NCBI GenBank assembly: GCA_044360075.1
Contig: JBIKLA010000002.1
Coordinates: forward strand, 124,001 to 188,000
Length of the DNA: 64,000 nt
Reading direction: 5' to 3'
Source: OMII01 sp947467385
GTDB lineage: Bacteria > Bdellovibrionota_C > UBA2361 > OMII01
Shown: in pieces, positions 34,443 through 44,011 of the stretch
Layout: each line of letters opens with the position of its first letter
Numbering within the stretch: the first letter of the stretch is position 1
Position numbers and translations under genes: made by a program
Notes under the pieces: generated by a model
Seen by the model: the letters and a program-made list of their open reading frames with translations, nothing else
Told to the model about the DNA's origin: nothing
The model's database searches: none

Positions 34443-35614
34443 GCTACCTCCTCGCCCTGCTCTATGTGGCTTACCCTATCCTGGTGTTTCTCTCATTTCG
34501 CGCCGGCGAGAACGCTCTCGCAGGCCCCCTATGTGCTGTCATCGCTGGTCTTAAGCTGCGCCAGGGGCTCCTGCGCCGCGGCTTGGGCAGCTGGGCCGCC
34601 ACCGCCGTGTCCCTGGCTCTCGCTGCGGGTATCGTGGCCGCATCAGCCAGATTTTCGGTTGCGCCCCTCTTTTTGCCGGCAGTGACAAGCTTCTTCCTGC
34701 TCGCCGTTTTCGCCGTTTCTTTAGCCTTCCCGCCAAACATCATCGAGCGCATAGCCAGAGCTCAGGAGCCGAATCTTCACCAAGAAGGCGCGCAGTACTG
34801 CAGGCGCGTCTGCTTTGTGTGGATCGCGTTCCTTGCCGCAAACGGCACGATTGCGCTCGATTCAACGTTTCGCTCGGTGCAATGGTGGAGCCTCTACAAC
34901 GGGCTCATAAGCTATCTGCTGATAGGCGCTCTCTTCTGTGCGGAGTACCTCTGCCGGCTCCGCATCAAGAGGCGCTTCGCCTCATCGGCACTAAAAGCTC
35001 CTGCGACAGCCGCAGCCATCGCAGCGCTTATGGCCCTGTGCTCACCCGGTGCCGTTGCGGAGCCCTCTCCAGAATCAGCGCCACCCTCGCTTGAGGCGGC
35101 GCTCAAGCCTCCAGGACCCTTCCGGGCCTCGTTTACCGAACAGCGGTTCATCTCGGTCCTTTCTGCGCCCCTGGAAGCTTCAGGAGAGGTGATCTGCCTT
35201 CCCGCACGGGGACTTATCGTGCGCCTCTCGGCGCCAATACAGAGGGATACCCTCATTACGAAGGAAAAAATCGAGCAGCGGGACGGCAACGGGGCTTCCC
35301 TCTCTGTGAGCGGAAGCTCGCACGTCTCCGAGGCGCTCCTCTCCCTTCTCAGCGCCGATGCTCCCGCCGTTTCAGAGGAGTTTACTATTACCGTCACCGG
35401 CTCCAACACGGCATGGAGGGTAACCCTTTACCCGAAGGACTCACTTGTGGCGCAGGTCGTTTCCCGCATTACGGTGCAGGGCTCAGACCACCCGCTCGTA
35501 ATTGAGGTGCTCCATGCCAGCGGCGATCGGATCGTGACAACGTATGCGCCTCCAGTGCTCTTGCAGCCCGGCGAGGTCTCCGCAACCGAGGAGATTCTCG
35601 ATGTTCGCTCGTAG
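34439..35614 (+). CDS. Fusion of COG4648 membrane protein and LolA-like carrier
   Basis: Residues 1-175 are a multi-pass membrane domain (segments near 3-20, 50-70, 75-97, 124-140 and 155-172) of the COG4648 type encoded as apeG in APE loci. Residues about 186-207 read AATAAAIAALMALCSPGAVAEP, a signal-peptide-like stretch. After it comes a LolA-like domain (PFRASFTEQRF and following strands) that normally is a separate periplasmic protein (apeL). The internal signal sequence shows that two genes have merged, and the LolA part is likely periplasmic, possibly cleaved. It is placed before the MMPL exporter, as in other APE systems. Confidence 0.8.
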   Translation: MSYLLALLYVAYPILVFLSFRAGENALAGPLCAVIAGLKLRQGLLRRGLGSWAATAVSLALAAGIVAASARFSVAPLFLPAVTSFFLLAVFAVSLAFPPNIIERIARAQEPNLHQEGAQYCRRVCFVWIAFLAANGTIALDSTFRSVQWWSLYNGLISYLLIGALFCAEYLCRLRIKRRFASSALKAPATAAAIAALMALCSPGAVAEPSPESAPPSLEAALKPPGPFRASFTEQRFISVLSAPLEASGEVICLPARGLIVRLSAPIQRDTLITKEKIEQRDGNGASLSVSGSSHVSEALLSLLSADAPAVSEEFTITVTGSNTAWRVTLYPKDSLVAQVVSRITVQGSDHPLVIEVLHASGDRIVTTYAPPVLLQPGEVSATEEILDVRS

Positions 35615-37910
35615 GATCGCCGGGCGGCTCTACATTACTGCCCTAGCGATACTCGTTGCCCTCTCTGTGCGGCTGCTTCTCACCGGGCCTTCGCTGGACA
35701 CCAATGTCCTAAACCTCGCTCCCCCCCTCTACCGCGACCGCCTGGCCGAAGACGTGGTGCGGGGGCAGGTGGCGCGCCTGTCTTCTCAGGTGGCAGTTGT
35801 CGTCCGTAGCGACAGCTCCGCCCAAGCAGAAGCCGCTGCCGCGGAGCTGGCTGCCGCGATGCGGGAGAGTGGGCTCTTTTCGGAGATTCGGCTGCAGATC
35901 TCGCCTGCAGACCTTAAGCCGCTTCAGGATCTCTTTTTCAAGTATCCCTTTCAGCTTGTTGCCCCTCCCAAGGCCGCGACGGTGCCTGAGCTCATTGGAG
36001 AGGCCCAAGCCGTGGCATTCTCACCCGAAGGCCTGCAGTGGCTCGGCGCAGCGGACCGGGATCCCCTGCTCATGTTCCCTCGTTACCTTAAGCAAGCCAG
36101 GACCGAGAATCCTCGATTCTCGATCCAAAACGGCTTCATTCATGTCGATGATGGGCGCTCAAAAAACGTTCTCGTCCTAGCCCGCCTTGCTGGATCCGCA
36201 TTAGATCGTGCCGGGCAGGAGGGAGTAGTGGGCTTTTTCGCAGGGCGTCGCACCGTTGCAGGAAGCGCGATTTTGCCGATGGGCATAGTTTTCTTTAGCC
36301 AGGAGTCAGCTCAGCGCACCGAGCGCGAGGTAACACGTATCTCATCGATTACGTTATTCGCCCTTGTCGTGCTCCTGTGGTGGGTCTTCCGGTCCCTGTG
36401 GCCGGTCACTCTTATCGCGGCCTCTATCGTCTCAAGCTTCCTCGTGGCGCTCCTCGTCTCGTATTACGCGCTCAAGCTCCTGGGAATTGGAGAGCTACAC
36501 CTGATCACATTAGGCTTTGGATCATCGCTGCTCGGGGTGTGCATCGACTATGCGATTCACTACTTCGTCGCCCTGCGCCTTTCGTGGCAGAAAAGCGACC
36601 CCCTCCCGCTCAAGCGCATTGGGCGCGGTCTTCTATTGGGCTACGCGACAACTGTGGTGGCCTTCATCGGAGTGGCGTGTGGGCCTTTCCCTGGCTTACA
36701 GCAGCTCGCCCTCTTCTGTGTCGTAGGACTCACCGTCTCAATCCTGAACGTGTTCTTCGTATTCCCCCTAATCGCCTCAACACCGGGCCGGGACACGCAC
36801 ATCTCGCGCTTGGGCGGGTCGGTTGAGAGGCTCTACGGCTGGCGCTACCGCCGCGTCCTGCTCGCGGCTATGCTTGCTGCGCTCGCTCCAGGGCTTTGGC
36901 TCCTCTCAACCCAAGACGACATTCGGACCCTGAGCAAGCCCTCCCCGGCGCTCCTCGCAACACACCAGGAAGCGGCCAAGGTGATCGGATTTGGCGAGGG
37001 TGGCACGATGGCGCTTGTGGAGGGATCCTCCGAAGAAGATGTGCTACAGCGCGAGGAATCGCTGCGGGAGAGACTCGATGCGCTAAAGGAACATGCCCAG
37101 CTCCAAGGATACCGGGCGGTGTCGATCCCCGTTCCCTCACACAAGAGGCAGGATCTCAATTACCAGGCGCTCCGTGCTCTCCTCATGAGGGACCGTAACG
37201 CCATAGCCTTAGTCTCTGCCGCCCTGCGCTTGCCGGAGGCGGCCCAAAAGCGGCTGGAAGGCGTTGTGGCCTCACCCACCCTGGCAGCATACCTTAGCAC
37301 CTCCGAATGCATGCAGTCTCAGGCGTGTGCGGCTGTTAAGGATCTTTGGAGCGGCGTTGTGGACGGGAAAGCTGTATCGGTCGTCCCTCTGCAAGGGGCC
37401 ACAACCGAGGCGATTGCAAGCCTTGAGGGGCTCCCTGGAATTCGCGTGATCAGTCAGGCTGACTCAATCTCAGCGGCCCTTCGGGCATATCGGCGTTCCG
37501 CCGTCGTGAGCACGACGATCTTTTACGGCCTTATCGGCTGCTTCCTTGCCTTCCGGTACGGGGTGCGGCGCGCGGCGATTCTCTTTGCCTCCCCCGTGCT
37601 GGGGACCGTCGCTGCCCTCGCATGCCTTGGGTGGGTGGGAGTTCCGATCAATGTCTTCTCGATCTTTGCCCTCATGCTGCTCCTCGGAGTGTCGGTCGAT
37701 TACTCAATCTTTTTCGCCGAGGATCAGCACAGCTCTCAGGCGACAGGCCTTGCAGTGGCTCTGTCGGCCCTGACGACCATCCTCTCGTTCGGACTGCTTT
37801 CATGGAGCAGCACGCCGGCGCTCCAAAGCTTCGGCATCGTGCTCTCAGTAGGGGTTTTTGTGGCAGCGCTTGCCTCTTCCCTGGCGGCCTCAAAGTCCCA
37901 AAAACCATGA
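35601..37910 (+). CDS. MMPL/RND family exporter (ApeM-like)
   Basis: This is a twelve-helix inner-membrane transporter, 769 residues. It has one N-terminal helix, a large periplasmic loop, five helices (SSITLFALVVLLWWVF onward), then the whole arrangement repeated (VVSTTIFYGLIGCFLAF onward). The transmembrane acidic signatures GVCIDYAIHYF and GVSVDYSIFFAEDQ of MMPL/RND proteins are both present. In APE loci this protein moves the polyene-lipid across the inner membrane or to the LolA partner. The ATG at 35601 overlaps the LolA fusion by 14 bases. Confidence 0.88.
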   Translation: MFARRIAGRLYITALAILVALSVRLLLTGPSLDTNVLNLAPPLYRDRLAEDVVRGQVARLSSQVAVVVRSDSSAQAEAAAAELAAAMRESGLFSEIRLQISPADLKPLQDLFFKYPFQLVAPPKAATVPELIGEAQAVAFSPEGLQWLGAADRDPLLMFPRYLKQARTENPRFSIQNGFIHVDDGRSKNVLVLARLAGSALDRAGQEGVVGFFAGRRTVAGSAILPMGIVFFSQESAQRTEREVTRISSITLFALVVLLWWVFRSLWPVTLIAASIVSSFLVALLVSYYALKLLGIGELHLITLGFGSSLLGVCIDYAIHYFVALRLSWQKSDPLPLKRIGRGLLLGYATTVVAFIGVACGPFPGLQQLALFCVVGLTVSILNVFFVFPLIASTPGRDTHISRLGGSVERLYGWRYRRVLLAAMLAALAPGLWLLSTQDDIRTLSKPSPALLATHQEAAKVIGFGEGGTMALVEGSSEEDVLQREESLRERLDALKEHAQLQGYRAVSIPVPSHKRQDLNYQALRALLMRDRNAIALVSAALRLPEAAQKRLEGVVASPTLAAYLSTSECMQSQACAAVKDLWSGVVDGKAVSVVPLQGATTEAIASLEGLPGIRVISQADSISAALRAYRRSAVVSTTIFYGLIGCFLAFRYGVRRAAILFASPVLGTVAALACLGWVGVPINVFSIFALMLLLGVSVDYSIFFAEDQHSSQATGLAVALSALTTILSFGLLSWSSTPALQSFGIVLSVGVFVAALASSLAASKSQKP

Positions 37911-37972
37911 AGCGATAGGGTATAGTGCGCCGCGGCGGACAGCGGCATTATTGGCACAAGAGGAATATCCCC

Positions 37973-38395
37973 GTGCAGCCCCCATTCCGGCGAACCTTCA
38001 TAATTGCTGTCATCTGTGGAGCGCTTGCAGGCTGCGCGCTCACACTGCCGCCTCCAACAGTGACAAGCTCAGGGCCACTTCCAGGCCTCACTGCCCACAC
38101 GGTATGCCCAGAGTCTAGCGGGCTGCGCCATTTCACTCTCGACACGGAGCAGCCCCTCACAGCCGTGCTTGAATGCTCGCCGCTCGCTGCTACTTTCGTC
38201 GTCTTTAACCAGTACCAGGTGCGCGTCAGGACTATTCGGCTTATGGCCGACGGACACATACGAGATGAGGTGTCCTACCTCTGCCCCGACTCGACGCCAG
38301 CCCCTGAGATGCTCCATGCCGTCCAGCGATTGCTCGCTTCTCCTGCCGCTGCGACGGCTGCGGGCGTAATTCGGCTCGCGATCAGCAACCGATGA
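37973..38395 (+). CDS. DUF3261-type lipoprotein (ApeN-like)
   Basis: A GTG start at 37973, eight bases after AGAGGAA, yields a lipoprotein signal with the lipobox ALAGC. The mature domain of about 115 residues has paired Cys residues, as in the small DUF3261 lipoproteins found at this place in APE loci, where they are thought to act at the outer membrane with the LolA-like protein. A diverged paralogue is encoded at 47403. Confidence 0.75.
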   Translation: MQPPFRRTFIIAVICGALAGCALTLPPPTVTSSGPLPGLTAHTVCPESSGLRHFTLDTEQPLTAVLECSPLAATFVVFNQYQVRVRTIRLMADGHIRDEVSYLCPDSTPAPEMLHAVQRLLASPAAATAAGVIRLAISNR

Positions 38396-38447
38396 CACGG
38401 GCACTCTAGCCGTTCACCGCCTCGGGCATACGCTGGGCCTGCTCCGA

Positions 38448-40127
38448 CTAACCTTCAGAGCCGCTCCAGAAGGAAAAGAAATTAAACCACTGGTAGGGAT
38501 AGCGGCGCACGATATCTTCTAGCCGCGCCACGTACTCACCCATAAGCTGCCGCAGCGCCTCCTGCCGCCTAGCACGAGGCAACTCAACCCGCTCGGCGAG
38601 CTTGCGAAACTCAACCCGGTAGGTTCCGCTGCTCTCGCGCATACAGAATCCAGTAAATACCGGTGCCTCAAGGAGGCTCGCGAGGATCCAGGGCCCCTCG
38701 GGGAACGGCGCGCTCAGGCCGAGGAACGGCATCCGCACCACGCGGCCAGCTGTATTTGCTGAGGCCCTGTCCGCTAGCATCGCCACGACCTCGCCCCTTT
38801 CAAGGCATGCCTGCAGCTCGAAGATAAGCGAACTGTCAACCTCTTTGACCCCTATGACGCGCACGAACGTGCGATCGCTCACCTCCTGAAGGAACCTGTG
38901 CAGCTTGCGTGAGCCCTTCGTGAACATGATGGCGTTGATGGCGACGTTGCGGATGTCACCGAAGGCCCGCAGCACGTCGGTGTTGCCGACATGGGCGCCC
39001 ATAAAGACCGCGCCCCGCCCTGACTTGGCCGCGCTCTGGAACTCATCAAGGCCCTCAAAGGTAAACCGGTCCTTTGTGACGCCAGTGCGCCACGACAGCA
39101 CCTGGTCGACGGTCGCTGCGCCGAACTCCCAAAACTGCCGAAACGCCCGCAGGTATAGCGTGCGGCGGCCTACCTGTTGTCCCAAAGACAGCATGAGCTG
39201 CCCCTGAAACTCAGCGGCGGCGCGGCGGGCGAACCCTGCTGCCAGGAACATGTACGCCATGACCGGTCCCATCACAACCATAAGGGGGCCCCGCCCTAGC
39301 AGCTCAAAGATGCGCAGCAGGAGCCTCAGCCCAGCCAGCGAGCCACGCTCGGGTATCTGTGACCAGTGGCGATAGTCCTTAGTGCACGCGTGCCCAACAC
39401 TCCGCGCAATACGCCCCGGCAGCATGACAAGCCCTTGGGCGATAAGACCGGCCTCAAGCTTCATGAGCGCGCAGGTGTCAGCCCAGCAGCGAAAGTGAGA
39501 CACCCCATCCGCCGGATACTCAACCTTTGTCGGCACATTAACAACCGGAAGTCCCGCCCACACTCCGCGCACCACTACCTCGACGTCGAATCCCATTCGG
39601 GCGCTCACGCTATCGAGGCCAACCTCCTCAAGCAGCTCCCGGACCGGATACACGCGGAATCCGCACAGCACATCCCGCGCCTTAAGCGATGTTGTCGCGA
39701 TAGCCACAGCGATGTTTGAGAACTCGCGGCCAATTCGCCGAATCCACGGGGCCTCTGGCCCGAAGTGCGGCGCCCCGAGGACGAGTGCCGTGGGCGCGCC
39801 TCGTGCTGCCTCAACGAAGCGCGGCACATCAGCCGATGCGTGCTGCCCATCGCTGTCGAGGCACACTGCGTGCGTGAAGCCAAGCTCGCCCGCCCTTATG
39901 ATCCCCTCCCGCAGCGCCTCACCCTTGCCGCCGTTACGCGGGCGGTAGATGGGCACAACCAAACGAACACTCGCGGCTATCTCCGCAAGTATGGTCGCAC
40001 TGCCATCGAGACTCCCGTCATCGACGACAATTATCGGCAGGCCGAACCCACGCAGGCTCTCGACCAGCGCGCGCAGCGCATAACCGTGCTCGTAGCAGGG
40101 AATGAGGATGCAGGGCCGAAAGCTCAC
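38448..40127 (-). CDS. Glycosyltransferase 2 - acyltransferase fusion (ApeJ-like)
   Basis: Residues 1-235 are a GT-A family 2 glycosyltransferase (PCYEHGYALRALVESL, VVDDGSLDGS, and the LDSDGQH D-x-D). Residues about 290-559 are a LpxL-like lysophospholipid acyltransferase with the H-x4-D motif in MGAHVGNTDVLRAF. The same two-domain fusion is a standard component of APE loci and probably builds the lipid anchor. It overlaps the dehydratase gene by four bases and ends the leftward unit. Confidence 0.88.
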   Translation of the reverse strand: MSFRPCILIPCYEHGYALRALVESLRGFGLPIIVVDDGSLDGSATILAEIAASVRLVVPIYRPRNGGKGEALREGIIRAGELGFTHAVCLDSDGQHASADVPRFVEAARGAPTALVLGAPHFGPEAPWIRRIGREFSNIAVAIATTSLKARDVLCGFRVYPVRELLEEVGLDSVSARMGFDVEVVVRGVWAGLPVVNVPTKVEYPADGVSHFRCWADTCALMKLEAGLIAQGLVMLPGRIARSVGHACTKDYRHWSQIPERGSLAGLRLLLRIFELLGRGPLMVVMGPVMAYMFLAAGFARRAAAEFQGQLMLSLGQQVGRRTLYLRAFRQFWEFGAATVDQVLSWRTGVTKDRFTFEGLDEFQSAAKSGRGAVFMGAHVGNTDVLRAFGDIRNVAINAIMFTKGSRKLHRFLQEVSDRTFVRVIGVKEVDSSLIFELQACLERGEVVAMLADRASANTAGRVVRMPFLGLSAPFPEGPWILASLLEAPVFTGFCMRESSGTYRVEFRKLAERVELPRARRQEALRQLMGEYVARLEDIVRRYPYQWFNFFSFWSGSEG

Positions 40128-40474
40128 GTTGCCAATACCTCCCCCTTGGTGATGAGTATACTCCCAGCTTTTATGGAGAATGACACCACCCGCCCATCGC
40201 TGCTCCGCACAAGGGAGATAATCACAGGCTGCCCGGGAAGGAGCGGAGCAAGAAACTTGGCAGAGCGGAAGCGCACCTCAGCAGGCGAGCCCCCAAAGAG
40301 CGGCTCGCTAGCGATGCGCACCGCCTCTAGCTGCATGAAGGCTGGCACGATCGGGGAGGCGGGAAAGTGGTCACGCAGGACCGGATCGGAGATGTCGACA
40401 CTCCACTCAACTTCGCGGAAGCTTAGGCCTGAAGGGCAAGTCGCCGCGCTGTTTGCAGCGTCTTGAGGGCACAT
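40124..40474 (-). CDS. Hotdog dehydratase (ApeI/FabZ-like)
   Basis: HFPASPIVPAFMQLEAV corresponds to the FabZ/ApeI active-site stretch HFPGxPxxPG with the catalytic His. This is the second dehydratase of the pathway, which works with the ApeP-like one. It is short (116 residues), as ApeI is. It starts 2 bases before the ACP stop, inside a tight unit. Confidence 0.8.
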   Translation of the reverse strand: MCPQDAANSAATCPSGLSFREVEWSVDISDPVLRDHFPASPIVPAFMQLEAVRIASEPLFGGSPAEVRFRSAKFLAPLLPGQPVIISLVRSSDGRVVSFSIKAGSILITKGEVLAT

Positions 40475-40475
40475 G

Positions 40476-40724
40476 CTAGGCCGCTTTCGACACGATCATC
40501 TCAAGCCGCGCGAGAAAATCCCCGAGTGTCTCAACGTTGGCAAAGTCAGCCAGCGCGAGCTCAGCGCCGGTTTTCTTTTCGACGAGCCCTAACACGTCGA
40601 AAAGGTCGATGCTGTCGAGATCGAGCTCCTCCCTAAGACGGCTCTCATCCGTGACGGTAACGCGGTCTACCCCGAACCGCTCGGCCAACACGGAGAGCAC
40701 CTCCTCACGCAAATCGTTAGTCAT
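40476..40724 (-). CDS. Acyl carrier protein
   Basis: The 4'-phosphopantetheine site is DLDSIDLFDVL. At 82 residues it is a complete ACP. The ATG at 40724 (MTNDLREEV) is preferred to the upstream ATG at 40754. It overlaps the preceding ACP gene by eight bases. It matches the ApeE/ApeF pair of tandem ACPs. Confidence 0.88.
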   Translation of the reverse strand: MTNDLREEVLSVLAERFGVDRVTVTDESRLREELDLDSIDLFDVLGLVEKKTGAELALADFANVETLGDFLARLEMIVSKAA

Positions 40725-41001
40725 GGGCGGCCACCTGTACCTTTTGCTTGCCAACGAGGGAGGCCAGCGAGCGAACTGACTTTAGGTGAGCGCGCGATTC
40801 CTCCGATTTCGATTCGATCTTAATGCCGTATGTCTTGTGAAGCGCGACACCGAGTTCCAGGGCATCGATTGAGTCCAGCCCGAGCCCCTCACCAAAGAGC
40901 GGCGCATCAGCCTCGATATCGGCTGCGGTAACATCCTCAAGCCTCAGCGTTGAGATGATGAACTCCTTTACCTCGTGCTCTACGCTCTCTCCAGAAGGCA
41001 T
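40717..41001 (-). CDS. Acyl carrier protein
   Basis: The phosphopantetheine site is GLGLDSIDALELGV. It has 94 residues, with GGAGACGGT in front of the ATG. It is the first of the tandem ACP pair carrying growing aryl polyene chains. Confidence 0.9.
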   Translation of the reverse strand: MPSGESVEHEVKEFIISTLRLEDVTAADIEADAPLFGEGLGLDSIDALELGVALHKTYGIKIESKSEESRAHLKSVRSLASLVGKQKVQVAAHD

Positions 41002-41032
41002 ACCGTCTCCAAACTTCTCGGGGTGACGGGGA

Positions 41033-41863
41033 TCATACCGAATTCCGTAGGGCTACTTCAAGCTGATTGGTCAGCCAAAACACTCGTTTTCTTGGGTCGC
41101 CCAGCCCAAAGTCATCTCCCGACATCACCAACTCAGGCTGCTCCCTGAGGGTACCGAGCCCTTCCAGCTCACAGTGCACCGGAAATGCCGGTGGCACCCA
41201 CCAGCGCTGTCCGCGGCCCAAAACTACCGGCTTCATGCGTATTCCCAGAACTTGAAGCCGCGCACCCGTCTCAACCGCCAGCCGGCCGGCCCCCCGCTTG
41301 ATCTCGCCCAGGCCGCCTGCCGGCGAGCGCGTGCCCTCGGGAAAGATTACGAGAGAGACCCCTTGAGCCAGACGCTCCGCCGCTTGCCGAATAACCTGCT
41401 CGGGAGTCTGCTGCCAGATGTACCCCGCCATCTTGGCGAACGTAGAGACGAGCGGCGTCCTGATTAGGGATCCCTTCATGATGCACACGCCCTGGGGAAC
41501 TCGCGCAAGCAGCAGCAAGGCATCGAGCATCGACGGATGGTTAGCGACAACAATAGCGGGCCCGTCCCACAGCATGCCCCGGGCAGCTGTGCCGCGCACC
41601 GTGAGCATGCCAAGAGCCTCCATTCCCCAGAAAAACATGCTCGCACCCAGATGGATCGCGTAGCGGGTTGCCCGGCCGCGCCACTCGCGGGAGCCTGCGA
41701 TCGTGCAGGTGACGATCCCCGCCAGGAACAGGACCATACCGATAGCGAAAAACAGGAGCACTAAGTAGTACCGAATCGCATCGAAAAGGAGCCGGTAGAG
41801 CGGACGCCCCCGACTGGCCTCTGGGCGCCCGATGGCCACCTGTGCCGATACTGCCTCCCTCAT
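41033..41863 (-). CDS. Lysophospholipid acyltransferase family protein (ApeD/PlsC-like)
   Basis: VVANHPSMLDALLLL carries the H-x4-D catalytic motif and FPEGTRSPAGG the substrate-binding block of 1-acylglycerol-phosphate acyltransferases. Two hydrophobic segments at the N-terminus (about residues 28-80) anchor it in the membrane. The ATG at 41863 overlaps the ketosynthase-like stop by four bases. It probably acylates the polyene or its lipid anchor. Confidence 0.85.
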   Translation of the reverse strand: MREAVSAQVAIGRPEASRGRPLYRLLFDAIRYYLVLLFFAIGMVLFLAGIVTCTIAGSREWRGRATRYAIHLGASMFFWGMEALGMLTVRGTAARGMLWDGPAIVVANHPSMLDALLLLARVPQGVCIMKGSLIRTPLVSTFAKMAGYIWQQTPEQVIRQAAERLAQGVSLVIFPEGTRSPAGGLGEIKRGAGRLAVETGARLQVLGIRMKPVVLGRGQRWWVPPAFPVHCELEGLGTLREQPELVMSGDDFGLGDPRKRVFWLTNQLEVALRNSV

Positions 41864-42666
41864 GCTCCCTGCTCCTTGCCGGCAGGGCAAAAGAGCCCAG
41901 CTGGGTCTGCGCCAGCTTCAAGGCGCCACACCCCTTGAGCGCTACGAAGATGGAGCGGCTGGCTTGCGCCCGCTGCGAGCCAGCGCGCACATGCGAGCGG
42001 GGCGTCTGCTGAGCCACTATCCCCCGGCTCGGCACGCCGCTCCAAGCCACACACGACTACCGGGCCGCGTGACTCGCTCGGGCGAGCGATGAGCAGCGCT
42101 AGCGCGTGCGGCACCCCTTGAACTTCCGGCGCTGCCATGAACACGTCGGGAACCCGGTCATCGGAACACACGTACAGAACTCTGTCATGCCCCTGCTGCG
42201 AAAGCTGGAGCACGGCCTCGCACAACCCCATGATGAAGGTGTCCTCGTTGGCAGCGATTGCGCTCGCCGGTGCCTTGTTGCCTGTGGCGATCGAGAAGAG
42301 GCCGGAGGCCGCGTTGTGCACCGAGAGGCTGAAGCCCATCGGCGAAAGTTGCTGCTCAAGGGCGATCTCGCGCAGCAGCTGTTCAGTGATCTCTGACTCG
42401 CCGTGCGCTGAGGCGAAAACGGCCGGCATGCAGATGTCTTCTGCGCCGTCTCCTTTTGCCGCTGCGTATGCCACCGCCAGCGTCGCCCGCGAGAAGGGGG
42501 AGCAACGCCGCCTGAGGCTCACCGGGATGTACGCAAGGTTCAAGCCCTCAATGCTGGGCTTTGCCCCCTGGTGCAGCCCGGTCGACGCGTCGTCTTTGTC
42601 AGCAAGCACAAGAGCGCGCGGCTGAAACGACCATGATAGCAGCGAGAATGTCAGGGGGTTTTGCAT
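41860..42666 (-). CDS. Beta-ketoacyl synthase N-terminal-type protein (ApeC-like)
   Basis: It resembles the Ketoacyl-synt_2 family (MQNPLTFSLLSWSFQPRALV ... VFASAHGESEIT ... MGFSLSVHNAASGLFSIATG). This family retains the first half of the thiolase fold without the active Cys-His-His. Such proteins open APE units and may act as chain-length or partner factors. The ATG at 42666 gives 268 residues; the longer frame to 42852 is not supported. Confidence 0.8.
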   Translation of the reverse strand: MQNPLTFSLLSWSFQPRALVLADKDDASTGLHQGAKPSIEGLNLAYIPVSLRRRCSPFSRATLAVAYAAAKGDGAEDICMPAVFASAHGESEITEQLLREIALEQQLSPMGFSLSVHNAASGLFSIATGNKAPASAIAANEDTFIMGLCEAVLQLSQQGHDRVLYVCSDDRVPDVFMAAPEVQGVPHALALLIARPSESRGPVVVCGLERRAEPGDSGSADAPLACARWLAAGASQPLHLRSAQGVWRLEAGADPAGLFCPAGKEQGA

Positions 42667-42830
42667 ATGCGCCCACAGCCGCTTACTCCATGCGGCAGAC
42701 ACCTTTGTACGACCCAAGCTTCCCACAAGTAAAGTGCCACATGAAGCTCGCCTTAAATGCCTGGGGGGCATTCCGGCACGCGCCATACTTTGCCCGCAAG
42801 CGCCTAATATAACACACGGATTCAAAATCT

Positions 42831-42863
42831 GGCGTACGTGGGCTGCACCCACCTACGTACGCC
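42831..42863. other. Palindromic hairpin upstream of the leftward APE unit
   Basis: GGCGTACGT (42831-42839) is inverted at 42855-42863 (ACGTACGCC), with a further GGG/CCC pairing inside. It sits about 165 bases upstream of the ApeC-like start. It could be an operator, or the end signal of an adjacent transcript. The rest of 42667-42924 shows no gene. Confidence 0.4.
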
Positions 42864-42924
42864 AAGGTCTTGAGATGCTCACCCCTCCTTGTTATGAGGC
42901 GGGGGTCTATAGGCAGGGCACAGG

Positions 42925-44011
42925 TTAAAAACCGAGAACCTTGTTATCCTTCTTACCGACATCGCCGGGTGCACCGGGGCGACTACCGTGCATTCCCGGG
43001 AGCAAAACCAGCGCATCCTTGCGCGCCAAAACTCGATCCTCCTCCCGATCGTCAAGCGCTTCCACGGCCGGCACATCAAAAGCATCGGCGATGCGCTCCT
43101 GCTCGCATTCACCTCCCCACCGATGGCATGCGCTGCGCGATGGCGATGCAAGACGCCATTCACGAGTAAAACCAGGCCGATCCCAAAGACGAGGAGATCC
43201 ACATCCGGGTGGCGGCAAGCCTAGGCGAGGTGCAGGTGACGAAGAGCGACATCTTCGGCGAGCCCGTCAACGTCACGAGCCGCATCGAAGGCATCACCCC
43301 GGGAGACGAGATCTACTTTAGCGGGGCGGTCCACCTCGCCATCAACAAGGCTGAGGTTCCAGCCGTGGAGATCGGTTTGCAGGACCTCAAGGGAATCCCC
43401 AAGCCGGTGCGCATCTTCGCAATTCCACGATTCGCGCAGAACCACCTGGTGCCGGACCCCAACGCCGTCCAGTTACAGGCCCAGCGCTTCGGCTACCCTT
43501 TCGGCGGCATGCATCTCTCGGCGATTCCAGTAGCGAGCGTCGCGCTACAGATACAGGGAGGGTTTCGCTCAAACCCATAGGTGTGGGCATTTGCTGTCAC
43601 GGCCATGTGCCTCGCCGGGCTCACAACCTACCATGTGCTCGACCTCGACAACGACTCCGCGCCCCCTGCTCCTGCGCAAGCTGCTCAGCAGCAGCGCCTG
43701 CCGCGCAAGCCGCAGCCCCCGTCTCAAGCTCCAACGCTCCGGTCATCAAAGCCGCGGCTGCCGTGGATAATCAGGGTCGAACCGCCCCCACCGGCGTTGT
43801 CGTAGCCGACACCCCAGCACAGGTCGCCGTAGCCACGGCTGTTCCCACCAAAAAGCCCGCCGCCTTCAGGAACATGGCGCAGGCCGAGGCTGCGTATGAC
43901 GCCGGCAGGATCTCGGAGGATCGCTACGATCAGCTCATTGATCAGCTTGAGGCGGAGATGGACACGCAGATCCGCCGGCCAAAGCTCGACTACGAAAATG
44001 GCAGGATATGA
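42925..44011 (+). pseudogene. Class III adenylate/guanylate cyclase, multiply broken
   Basis: The cyclase domain is recognisable in pieces. NLVILLTDIAG and FHGRHIKSIGDALLLAF lie in the first frame. A frameshift near 43130 leads to AMAMQDAIHE, then a TAA, then RVAASLGEVQVTKSDIFGEPVNVTSRIEGI in another frame. A TAG at 43578-43580 is followed in frame by a transmembrane-like stretch (VWAFAVTAMCLAGLTTYHVL). A second frameshift around 43690 leads to a charged helix ending in NGRI at 44011. There is no start codon for the first piece. At least four lesions show that the gene is dead. The original was a cyclase with a membrane segment and a C-terminal tail. Confidence 0.8.
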
